DNA from: Eutreptiella sp. 'Long Island Sound 2002'
Taxonomy: Eukaryota; Euglenozoa; Euglenophyceae; Eutreptiales; Eutreptiaceae
DNA: 64,000 nt
Reading direction: 5' to 3'
Assembly (NCBI GenBank): GCA_964036045.1
Contig: OZ038379.1
Coordinates: forward strand, 186,086,495-186,150,494
Shown here: piece by piece, positions 1 through 9,068 of the stretch
Layout: each line of letters opens with the position of its first letter
Numbering within the stretch: the stretch's first letter is position 1
Notes under the pieces: generated by a model
The model's input: only the letters and a program-made list of their open reading frames with translations
The model's database searches: none
Told to the model about the DNA's origin: nothing
Program-made: the position numbers and the translations under genes

Positions 1-2267
1 TAACAGCTACAGCACCGTACCTGTCTTACTGTGGGATTTGGGCAGCCTAACCTGCGAATCAGCCTGAAGTGAGGATGTGACACCCCCCCCCTTCAGGAAA
101 TGGTCCTGGGTACCCGCTGCCATGCGTGGGTGTTATCGAGCCCTCCCCAGGGTTTGCTCTAAGGAGGGGGCTGAAGCGGTACCCAGAACCCCATGGCTAG
201 GGTAGGGCATACAACCGGTCTCCGGTCCACTAACACCATGTACGGAAGGGAAGACGCCCGTTGATGCCCGGTGCGAGCCCGGCGGGAGCGTGTTCCGTGC
301 CTTAAGGCCGCGCATCGGCAACCGATGCACCGCCAGCGGAGATTTATATATCAGAATATCAGGAATCAACAGGGTTTTATTTTCATATTGTTTCCGTCAA
401 TTTTTACGCTTCCGTTCTGATATTCACTGTTTTGACAGCTGGCGGTTAGTTCGCGACTTTAGCGTAACCGCCAGTTTAACTGTTATATACAGATATTCTA
501 GCGCAAATCGTGACGAAGACTCTAAAGTCTTCAGGAATTGCATTGATGCATCCGCAATTTTCACATCTTACACTCGCAACCTTAATCCGTATTTTTCAGG
601 ATGTCGAAATCGGATTTTCGACTTCGACATCCCCGCACTTGATTTGACCTCTTTCGAGTGGACCTACGTGCTTCCCTATGCACGAATCAACCTTCCTTTT
701 GTCTTGCCCTCCATTTGTCTTAGAGATATGGGCAAAACAAAAATGATTCGTGAGGCCACTTGTGAGGGTCATATCTCGTGCCGCTTGCGAGGAATGACAA
801 TAAGGAAACGTGGGGTGTATTCACAATACTCCCGACGTAATTTAGGAAGCTTTATATGCATTGCGTCTCCACACTTGCGCGCTAGCGTAATGGATCATGG
901 TCAAGAGGGTAGAGTTTGCGTTATAACTCTTTGGCCATGATATTGCGTGCGTTAAGATAACTTTCGAGTGTAGCGCGGGAGTGTTGGTGTTGCATAGGAA
1001 CTCTCCTTGAGTTCCTATGAGCGATTGACACAAAGTTATGCCCTTGGAGGGGCATGACATATCGTGGGGGGAGCTACCTTTTTGGGCAATATGTGGTATG
1101 TGCCATGTGTTGTGTTGCGTGCCCATTTGGCGGGTCCATCGCTCCAAGCCAAACCCGCCAATGGACCTCATATTGTGCAAGCCCCTTCTCCATACTCCCC
1201 ACGATCAATTGCAAGCCTAACCTTCGTGGAGGAAAGCTTGTGTGGCGATCCCAAAGCGATGCGTTGGGAGCAAGGTGTGTGTTTTGCAATTTTCCATATT
1301 TTCATGTGCCCACTTGGGAAGTAGCGCGCGTAACCCTTTAAAGCGCCCCAAGTGGAGCACATATGTGGAATCGAAGGTCATTGGTGTCAAGTCATTGTGT
1401 TTAAAAGGATTGCTCGATTACTCAATCCAAGCCGAAGATATTATAATATATTTGTGCGCCTTTCAAGGCACTTTTGGATGTCTTTCTGTCAATTTTGCTG
1501 TTTTTTGCCCGTCATGATGTCAAGTGGTGACCGTGTATCTCAACGTTGCGCTCAATTGACATCATGACCCAAGTATGTTTTGAGGGTACATACTTCGGTG
1601 CCCAAGATATCTTAGACCCGGCGAATAACTCCTCTTGGGCCTGGCGTACCGTGGCCGCCATGTTGGCAATTTGGGACTATCCCAAATCATGGGCTCACTT
1701 GGCGAACCTGCCATTCCCAAAACCGGAGGAGTTGGGCGACGCCCAAAGGATATGTTGGACACACATGACTTGATACCAATCCTATGGCAAACTCCGGTCC
1801 AAGTCGGGCATGTGCCTCATTTGCCCCAACCATGAGTGTGCGCATTTTCGGCCATTTTGAGCAATTTTCCACTTTTTCTGCCCGCCGTGCACTATGTTCA
1901 GCCCACCCGTGCACGCCGGACGCATGGACCAATGGACCATATATGACATGGGTGTTGTGCATATTGGTCCCCATGGTTCACACACCACGTGGGCGAAGCG
2001 GAGCAACCTTCGTTAAGGTGCTAGCCCAAAGTGAGTGTGGGCAATTTTGCCATTTTGGCATTTGTGGACCCAATTGGAATCGTCACCACGCCAAATGGCA
2101 TAGAGATCTTTGAGAGCCCAGAGCATGGGAGTCTTCGTCGGACTCCCGGTGGATCGCGTATGGAATGGCAGATCCGATCTCCAAGCCGGCGTGGAGATAT
2201 ACTATTGGGAGCACCCCGGATTTTGGCTCATTTCGAGCAGCCACAATGACCCCCTTTGGGAACCCCA
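1..2267. other. Unassigned left flank, no gene recognised
   Basis: No open frame here has a recognisable domain or convincing codon structure. The longest, at 290-940 plus, looks like chance. The sequence is rich in phrases such as 'cattttggc' and 'cccacttggg' that recur loosely, suggesting decayed repeat DNA. A small perfect inverted repeat (9-bp arms 600-608 and 623-631) is present. On the minus strand a run of G next to TGTCACATCC near 81-95 resembles a polypurine tract followed by an LTR start that would continue left of the window, but no internal coding supports it. Confidence 0.5.
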
Positions 2268-2747
2268 TGTAACCGCTGCATAGTGGTTGATCTTTCTTGT
2301 GATTGCGAAGCCTGCAGCCTTGATGCCCCAGGGGTCGTAACGCCCGACACTGCCCCTGATATCTCCGAACCCAACTGACCCTCTTCAGACCCATATCCAG
2401 CCTCTTGGAGCGACATATGCGAAGCACTTGTAAGTCCTTTGAACTCCATGGTGAGAGATGAAGAGTACGAAAACCCGGTCTACAAAAATGGAGCAGACAT
2501 AGAATCTCAATGCGCATTCATCGCACATAATGACACAACGTGAAATCATTCGAAATAATTTAAATAAATCCGATTGGGAAATCACGAAAGACAAATGCGA
2601 CTCGACGCGCGCTCACAGGCGACATCTGGCGGCAAACGGAAAACATGAAATGAAGCGGAAAATTTACTGCACTAATGTACATCTGAGAATCATTGAAATT
2701 CTGACCACATCAGTGTATAATTGAGTGCTGTCACTGCTGCCGTTACA
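2268..2747 (-). repeat. Element A 3' LTR
   Basis: This 480-bp terminal repeat is nearly identical to 12061-12540. Its ends are the inverted repeat TGTAAC/GTTACA. It carries a copy of the first 60 codons of gag, because the gag start codon lies inside the LTR. An AT-rich stretch near 2550-2570 (minus strand) could hold the promoter. Confidence 0.95.
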
Positions 2748-2760
2748 CTCCCCCTCTGAA
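2748..2760 (-). promoter_or_regulatory. Element A polypurine tract
   Basis: On the minus strand CAGAGGGGGAG directly abuts the TGTAAC start of the 3' LTR. This is the expected plus-strand primer site for reverse transcription. Confidence 0.85.
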
Positions 2761-4091
2761 AACATACGCCAGTATGTCAGGCTGGGTCATGTGAAGTGAA
2801 CGAAACGGCGAAAGTGACCAAAAACTGCCTAATCTAAGGCAAAATGTGTGAAATTGAGCTGAATTGAGCAAAATTGTGCTGAGATCTGTGCTTCGCGATG
2901 GCCATCGACTTGAATGAAACCTAGAGGTACCTCAGGGCACACAGAAAAAGCTTCGTTCAAGCTCGAAACTTCGAAAATTGAAAGTCTGAGTGAAGAATGT
3001 GCATGATGATCCATGATCCATGATTCATGATGAAATCGGGATCTGACATCCCACTGCTAGAAAACAGAAAACGAGCGTCGCCATGTCGTCGAGCGTCAAA
3101 AAAGTAGGGTATCCCTTCATGGAGTCCAAGATATGTGAAACTGGTTGGTGTCATTTGCAGTCATGAGACCAGATGCCAGATTATGGTACAAAATGTGCCT
3201 GAATTGAGACCAAAATCAGTGAATCGCACACGGATTCAGGGTGGCGAAACTCACCGCAAGCCAAAATAGGTCCAATTCAATGTCGATAGACACTGTGTGT
3301 AGTGTTGAACGGAAATCCAGTTCTCATTCATAGCCAATCCAGGTCAAATCCTCATGATGATGATGAATCCCCTGATGGAAATCCAATCATTTAAAGTAAT
3401 GATAGCCAAGAAAACCCAGTGCGTGCACCACACTGTCAGTATTGTTCCCAGGGCTTCATGTTTAATCCAGTATGAGCCAGAAGGGGTAATTGACTCGTTA
3501 TAGTCCCAGCATGTATAAGCATCCAATGCTTGGTACTGGGAATTTGCCAAAATTGAGCTGATTCTGAAAGGGATTCCAACACAATCCACAGATGAACAGC
3601 GAGTCGACACAAGTAAGAACACCATCGTCGTCACTTGGTCTATATAAGCCCTTCGACAGTGGTCGTATGGAGGAGAAACCAACTGTCTCAATGTAAGAGC
3701 TGATGGAAATCACATTCTGAGCAGATCCGTCAAACACATGAAATGGATCAGACTCAGTCATGTGCCAGAATCTCTGTAATGAGCACGAACTCGAACGAGT
3801 CCTTCCCAAGGCGAGTAGAGGGGCCCAGCCGACAGCAAAAGGCGATAGTGTCGTCGTGGTTGAGGATACAGGCCTCTCGGAACTTCCGATTGGAATCATC
3901 TGAGATGAAGCACATGATTCACATGATGGCCATGATGAGAATGATGGATGGAATGACCAGGATGACCCCAGAATGTCCCATCATCTGTCCATCGAACCAC
4001 ACAGACGATGCGTGAGGACTGTTGTGTCCCCATGTCAAGGGTATATGTCGACCGTAAACCTTTTGGAGAGTTTCGGCGATCTCGATCCTGA
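2761..4091 (-). other. Element A 3' untranslated region
   Basis: About 1.3 kb lies between the pol stop (UGA at 4092-4094) and the polypurine tract. I see no envelope-like or other third gene. It contains repeated short 'catgatg' phrases near 3000-3035 and 3350-3365. Confidence 0.6.
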
Positions 4092-7000
4092 TCAGATCTT
4101 GTCTTGAATGGATGATGCCACAATTGGAGCTTCTTGTTGTGCTTGTAAGTCTTCCTTGGTGACACAATCCTTGATCAGCGAGAGCTCTTTGTCAATCTCA
4201 GGGTGTTTCTTCAGGAACTTGATGAAAGTATCCGTATACCCATGGATGAAGCTTGAAGCTGGCTCCCATTTGTCTTCTTCTGGACCGAATCCTTTCCATC
4301 TGCACAGAAAGTACCACTTGCCTCGAGCATCCTTCTTGTAATCAAGGATCTTCGCTAACTCGAAACTGCTGGTGACCATCTTCCTGTCGCTCAGGTACTT
4401 CGAAGTCCAATAGAGAGGCTTGAACCTTCCTTTGGGGCAGGGTACTTCGGCCTTCAAACGATCTCGATGTACTTCTTGATGCCTGCCTGGCTCAATCTCA
4501 ATGTTGAATGTAGTCTCACTTAGTTGACTTTTGACTTGGAATGGGCCATCCCACAAAGGTAACAATTTGTTGTCGTCCTTCAGGGTGTCGTCTGACTTAC
4601 GAAGCCAAACTTGCTGGCCTTTCTCGAAGGGTTTTCCTTGCGTTCTTGACTTATTTTTGAAATTCAACCAATCTGCTTGACTTTCCACTTTGGCTTGGAT
4701 CCACTTGGCTTCTAAATCCTTGATCCTCTCAAACCATTGTGAGGCGTCGTAGCACTGCCTTGGATGATACATCACTGGTCCAGGACCCATCTTCTCACGA
4801 CCAAAAACCAGCTCATTTGGACTTAATCCAGTGTAATTCTTGGTGCGATGGTATCTTCTCAAGACACAGTAAATTGTCTCCAACCAATTGTAGTCTTTTT
4901 CAGTCGCCAGGAATTTTCTCAGAATGGAGATAAGAATCCTTCCAGCGCGTTCAGCAGGGAGAGCTCGATGGTGGTAGACACGGGCACGAAGGTGATGAAC
5001 TCCCAATAGGGCACACATGTTCTCCCACCAAGTCCCAATGAACTCTTTCCCACTGTCCGTCAGAATTTCACTGGGAACATCCCAGTTACTCATCCACTGA
5101 CTTGCAGTACACTTGGCAGCCATTTCAGAGGTGAAATGCTTCGTGTTGCAAGGGAGGACTTGGATGTAGCCACTGTGGCGGTCTTGAATTAACAAAACCC
5201 CATCGATAGGCTTCCTCGTGTAGAGACATTCCTCTTGGATTTGTCCCAACTCGAAGACATCCGCCGTCACCTTGTCGAACAACCTCTCAGGAATTGGTAA
5301 TCCCTTCAGTAGTCCTTCTGCCTTTTGATTCTTGGGGATGGTTGCCTGACATTGCTTGCATCCTTTGGCAACTCGTTCACAGGCACCCTTGAGGTCCCGT
5401 GTGTACACTCTGTGGCGTAGCTCCTGCTCCAGCACACGAGAATGTGTGTGGGCTGTCTCATTCCGATGCCAATGTTTGACATATTGGTCAATCAGACAAT
5501 CAGGAACACAAATCCGTCCTTGCCAAAATAACTTGTCGCCTTGGATTTTGAAATCAGACGTCTCTTCAGAGTCGTAAGGCTTGTCCCCTCTCAACTTGTG
5601 GTATACAGACCCAAAGAACCTGTCCTCCTTGTACATCTTCGTCCAATCCACATAGAGGAAGGAAGTTTCCTTGTCCTTTTGCTGTGGAGGGAGCGTGGAT
5701 TTCGCTTTGGATCTCGTTGTAGGAAACACATTCAGGAGTGGCAGCGACGACTCAGAGTCAGAGTTAACTCCTGCAGTCTGATCTGCCTTGGTAATCTCCT
5801 TGCATCTGACCAAATCCACCTTCATCCGATTTTTAATCGAACATTGGAGACAATGTTTCTTGATCAGTGCTTGTTCCTCCTTGTCGAACTCGATCACTTC
5901 AGCTTTATCCGTCGCTGTCCCATGAAAACTCACTTCAGAGTAAGCCTCTGAGGCTGGGTAGGCCCAGCGACTCAGGGCGTCCGCCACTGTGTTGTAGCGA
6001 CCCGGAATGTAAGTCACATGGAGGTCAAATCTGCTGAGAGTTTCATGCCAACGGCCTCTTCTCCCAGCTGGTCCACCAGGGGTATCCACATGTTCTGTCC
6101 TCCAGCTCTCCAGTGACTTGTGGTCAGTTAGTACCTCAACGCGATGGCCCAAGATCCAACCTTCATAGCGCCGTAAGGCACAAAGGATTGCGTAGGCTTC
6201 TTGTTCCCTTGGACTCCAATTTCGCTGCCTTGTTGTAAGCTTGCGAGACCAGAAAGCCAGAGGGTGATGGTGACCTTCGTCATCGACTTGTTCGATCGTA
6301 GCACCAATGGCGTAACGACTGGCGTCTGTACGAATATAAAAAGGTCTTCCATCCAACCACGGAGTCTTTAATGTAACCACATTCGCCAGTGCTTCCTTGA
6401 GACCAGTAAATGCCTCTTCACATTCTGGCGTCCACTTGAGCTTGACTTGTGATCCCTTCTTTCCTTCTATTTTGCCAACCTTGAGTAACTCTGTCAATGG
6501 ACCAGAGAACTTGGCGTAGAGAGGAAGGAACTCGTGGTAGTAATTGCAGCAGCCTAAAAAGGCACGAAGCTGCGTGATGGTTTTAGGCCTTTCCCAGAGC
6601 TGCAGGGCAGCCATTTTTCCTGGGGCTGGTCTTCTTGTCCCATCTTCCAAGACAGAGCCACAAAATTCCACACTCTGGAGGAACATTTTGCCCTTCTTGG
6701 GTCCACACACGAGCTTCTCTTGTCGAAGGACTTCGAGAACTTTTCGAACTTGTTCTTCGTGCAACTTCAGGCACTCATCAAAGTTGTTTCCCAACGGCGT
6801 GGCAATCAGAAGGTCGTCAATGTAGATGGAGCAGAATTCTTGTAAATCCAGATCTTTGTGCTTCTGAAAAAAAATAGTCTCCATCATCTTCTGGAACATC
6901 GACGGCGCATTCTTCAGACCCATCGGCAGTACAGTCCACTGGACAGTGCCACAGGGCGTGCACATTGCCGTCAAATGCCTATCCTCCTTTCGAAGGGGCA

Positions 7001-7616
7001 TCTGATGAAAGCCATGGCGCAAATCCAACACAGTAAAGAGCTTGCCTTTGGCTCTCGCTGCGATCTCCTTCTCGATTAGAGGAAGAGGATGCGCGTCTGG
7101 TACTGTGGCGGCATTCAGGGCTCTGTAATCCACCACTAGACGCCAAGCATCTATGCTGGATTGGTCAGCAGGTGGGGGTTTTGGCACAGTAAATGGTGCT
7201 GAACACCACTCAGAACTCATGCAGCCCTCCAACCAACCGAACTCATAGAGATTGCGCTCAATAATCTTTCGTAGGGCATCTGCTTTGGTGCCGTGGAGAT
7301 AGAATGGACGTTGTTTGTGCACCTTTGAGCCTTCGATTATGTCAATCTTGGCTTCCCCATTTTCACTTCGAATTGGCGGGTTTTTCCACAACTTCCCACT
7401 CAGCACGTCATCTTGATAATCTTCGAACACTGCGTCCCTTCTTGCAGATATCTTGTCTCCGTCGACCTGATTCCCACATTTAATCACCGACATTATGTCC
7501 ACCAATTTGCGAATTGTTGGTCGTGGTCTCATGTTCTTGGCCACTTCATTCCAAACTTCTTCGTCGCATTGTTGGCGGATGAAGCTCACCTGAGCTCGCT
7601 TCTCTGTGGGATCCCC
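4092..7616 (-). CDS. pol: Element A pol, C-terminal part: RT, RNase H, integrase, chromodomain
   Basis: This makes DNA from the element RNA and inserts it in the genome. Counting from the first Met at 7589: the RT has the primer-grip region near residue 110, VLDLRHGFHQ at about 187-196 and the catalytic YIDD at 256-259. RNase H follows with TDAS, LTDHKSLES and ADALSR. Integrase has an HAH/CxxC-type zinc-binding region and a D, D, E core (TADVF, TDSGKEF, AERAG). The tail holds a chromodomain-like stretch (FELAKILDYKK... WKGFGPEEDKWEP). It is in the same frame as the upstream protease segment but separated from it by UGA at 7617-7619, where element B has sense codons, so this is probably a nonsense mutation. 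About 1165 residues are open. Confidence 0.93.
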   Translation of the reverse strand, partial: GDPTEKRAQVSFIRQQCDEEVWNEVAKNMRPRPTIRKLVDIMSVIKCGNQVDGDKISARRDAVFEDYQDDVLSGKLWKNPPIRSENGEAKIDIIEGSKVHKQRPFYLHGTKADALRKIIERNLYEFGWLEGCMSSEWCSAPFTVPKPPPADQSSIDAWRLVVDYRALNAATVPDAHPLPLIEKEIAARAKGKLFTVLDLRHGFHQMPLRKEDRHLTAMCTPCGTVQWTVLPMGLKNAPSMFQKMMETIFFQKHKDLDLQEFCSIYIDDLLIATPLGNNFDECLKLHEEQVRKVLEVLRQEKLVCGPKKGKMFLQSVEFCGSVLEDGTRRPAPGKMAALQLWERPKTITQLRAFLGCCNYYHEFLPLYAKFSGPLTELLKVGKIEGKKGSQVKLKWTPECEEAFTGLKEALANVVTLKTPWLDGRPFYIRTDASRYAIGATIEQVDDEGHHHPLAFWSRKLTTRQRNWSPREQEAYAILCALRRYEGWILGHRVEVLTDHKSLESWRTEHVDTPGGPAGRRGRWHETLSRFDLHVTYIPGRYNTVADALSRWAYPASEAYSEVSFHGTATDKAEVIEFDKEEQALIKKHCLQCSIKNRMKVDLVRCKEITKADQTAGVNSDSESSLPLLNVFPTTRSKAKSTLPPQQKDKETSFLYVDWTKMYKEDRFFGSVYHKLRGDKPYDSEETSDFKIQGDKLFWQGRICVPDCLIDQYVKHWHRNETAHTHSRVLEQELRHRVYTRDLKGACERVAKGCKQCQATIPKNQKAEGLLKGLPIPERLFDKVTADVFELGQIQEECLYTRKPIDGVLLIQDRHSGYIQVLPCNTKHFTSEMAAKCTASQWMSNWDVPSEILTDSGKEFIGTWWENMCALLGVHHLRARVYHHRALPAERAGRILISILRKFLATEKDYNWLETIYCVLRRYHRTKNYTGLSPNELVFGREKMGPGPVMYHPRQCYDASQWFERIKDLEAKWIQAKVESQADWLNFKNKSRTQGKPFEKGQQVWLRKSDDTLKDDNKLLPLWDGPFQVKSQLSETTFNIEIEPGRHQEVHRDRLKAEVPCPKGRFKPLYWTSKYLSDRKMVTSSFELAKILDYKKDARGKWYFLCRWKGFGPEEDKWEPASSFIHGYTDTFIKFLKKHPEIDKELSLIKDCVTKEDLQAQQEAPIVASSIQDKI

Positions 7617-9068
7617 TCAATGAAAGGGGTCCACGAATGTCTTGAAGGGATGGTCGGACGAATTCAGCTTCATTCCTGTCAATTCAGGCGAGATTCTTGG
7701 AGATTTGTCTTCATTCTTGCTTGAAATCTTGACTTGTTTGGCTTGATTCTTGTCTGATGGGGACGAATTGTAATGGATGGAGGCGTTCTCTTGAGGGACG
7801 CCGATTGTCCTTCCCTCCTTCCGCGACGATACGTCGGGATTCTGCTCTCGATCTTCTTCATCCACCCCAATTTCGTCGATTCTTGAGGAATTTGAGATAA
7901 CCTCTTCTGTTCCCATTTCACTGCCATCTTGCCAATAATCTCCCAGATTCCCGTCAACTAAGCACGCCAACGTGCTCCACGAACGCTGTGGCAAAGGCTT
8001 GCCATTGTCTTCGCAATACAGCTTCACTCCCTTGTGAGGTAGCTCGACAATGTCGATAGAAATGTCCATAATGTCCTTGAACCACTCTTGTCTTGGCCAA
8101 TTGGGGACAATTAAAATCGCCTTCGCGCCGGATTGCTTCAGCTTCTGCACTACACGAGGGAAAACGTCGAAGGGCGGATTGATCCAAAGAGGTTCAGACC
8201 AGTCCTCACTCCAGGCATCGTCGTAGAACTTCGGAAATCTTTTATTCTTTTTGTTTGCAAAAGCATCAACTTCAGGACAAAAATTGTGGTTCTTTTCGAA
8301 ATAATCCACCAGAATGTCCCGCCATTTGTCGACTACACGATAGCAAACTGACTTCCACTTCTTGCTGTTCAACGAATCCACCTTTCCTTCGTCGAAATCT
8401 CCTTGATTCCTTGTCCATTCCTGCCCATCTTGCTGAAAATGCAGCTTATTTCTCTCCTTGAATTGGTGGATACTCTTGGTATATGGGTGCAGATAATACA
8501 GTTCGGACGGGTCGGTGGTCGACGGATCTTGGAGGAAGCATGTCCTGTGTCCCATGGGCGACACACGGTGGGCGTGAAGCCAGGGTTGACCCAGGAATAA
8601 ATCATACTTTATGCTGGCTTCATAGAATTTTCCAGCAAACCACTCCTCAGTGACCGTCTCTTCCACACTCCAGACTGATTGTTTCACCAATCTGACCGCC
8701 AATTCTGCTTCTCTGTCGCCACCGTCAAGGCGATGTCCGCTGACTCCCTCCAGCTGGACAGGTGTCGAGGACATCTTCGTCTCATCCTCCTGCAGAAAGC
8801 CTTTCCTCACCAGATTGACCTCTGAACCATTGTCAATCAGACATCTGGCAAGTTTAACCTTACCATCCGTCGATCTGACCTGGATCCAGCAGACAAACTG
8901 GCGCTGCTTGCCTCGCCGGACAGCGCTGAGGACCCAGGCAGGGTACAGGAGGCCAGAGGACCGCGCCAGTCGATCCCAGCAGCGTCCATCCACCGCCCCA
9001 ACTACCCCGATGGGTTTTTCCTCCTGCCACTGAACCCCAGTGTTGGGATTTGGGTCAAGTTGGCTTCC
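7617..9068 (-). CDS. pol: Element A pol, N-terminal part: protease and Dam/DIRS-like methyltransferase-like domain
   Basis: The frame opens directly after the gag-pol UAG (9069-9071) and ends at UGA 7617. Numbered from a GTG codon at 8993, a retropepsin-like domain has the motif LIDNGSEVN at 52-60 and a second hydrophobic-G motif (YDLFLGQPWL) near 130. The catalytic triplet reads DNG rather than DTG or DSG. A second domain follows, with VDAFAN at 242-247, WINPPF at 270-275 and AILIVPNWP at 292-300. It resembles Dam-family N6-adenine methyltransferases and the methyltransferase-like region of DIRS elements, which is inference from motifs. Its position between protease and RT is unusual. An acidic linker leads to RT. 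Confidence 0.85.
   Translation of the reverse strand, partial: GSQLDPNPNTGVQWQEEKPIGVVGAVDGRCWDRLARSSGLLYPAWVLSAVRRGKQRQFVCWIQVRSTDGKVKLARCLIDNGSEVNLVRKGFLQEDETKMSSTPVQLEGVSGHRLDGGDREAELAVRLVKQSVWSVEETVTEEWFAGKFYEASIKYDLFLGQPWLHAHRVSPMGHRTCFLQDPSTTDPSELYYLHPYTKSIHQFKERNKLHFQQDGQEWTRNQGDFDEGKVDSLNSKKWKSVCYRVVDKWRDILVDYFEKNHNFCPEVDAFANKKNKRFPKFYDDAWSEDWSEPLWINPPFDVFPRVVQKLKQSGAKAILIVPNWPRQEWFKDIMDISIDIVELPHKGVKLYCEDNGKPLPQRSWSTLACLVDGNLGDYWQDGSEMGTEEVISNSSRIDEIGVDEEDREQNPDVSSRKEGRTIGVPQENASIHYNSSPSDKNQAKQVKISSKNEDKSPRISPELTGMKLNSSDHPFKTFVDPFH

Noticed and set aside
80-100. Polypurine tract and LTR start of a further element leaving the window on the left
   Set aside because: Only a G-run next to TGTCAC; no coding sequence or second LTR supports it.
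290-940. Open frame of 216 codons on the plus strand
   Set aside because: No recognisable domain, unlikely codon pattern, and no supporting signals; probably chance.
2262-2267. Perfect target duplication for element A (ACCCC on both sides)
   Set aside because: It needs the LTR ends to be shifted by one base from TG...CA; with canonical ends the duplication is CCCCA/CCCCG, so it is reported as imperfect.
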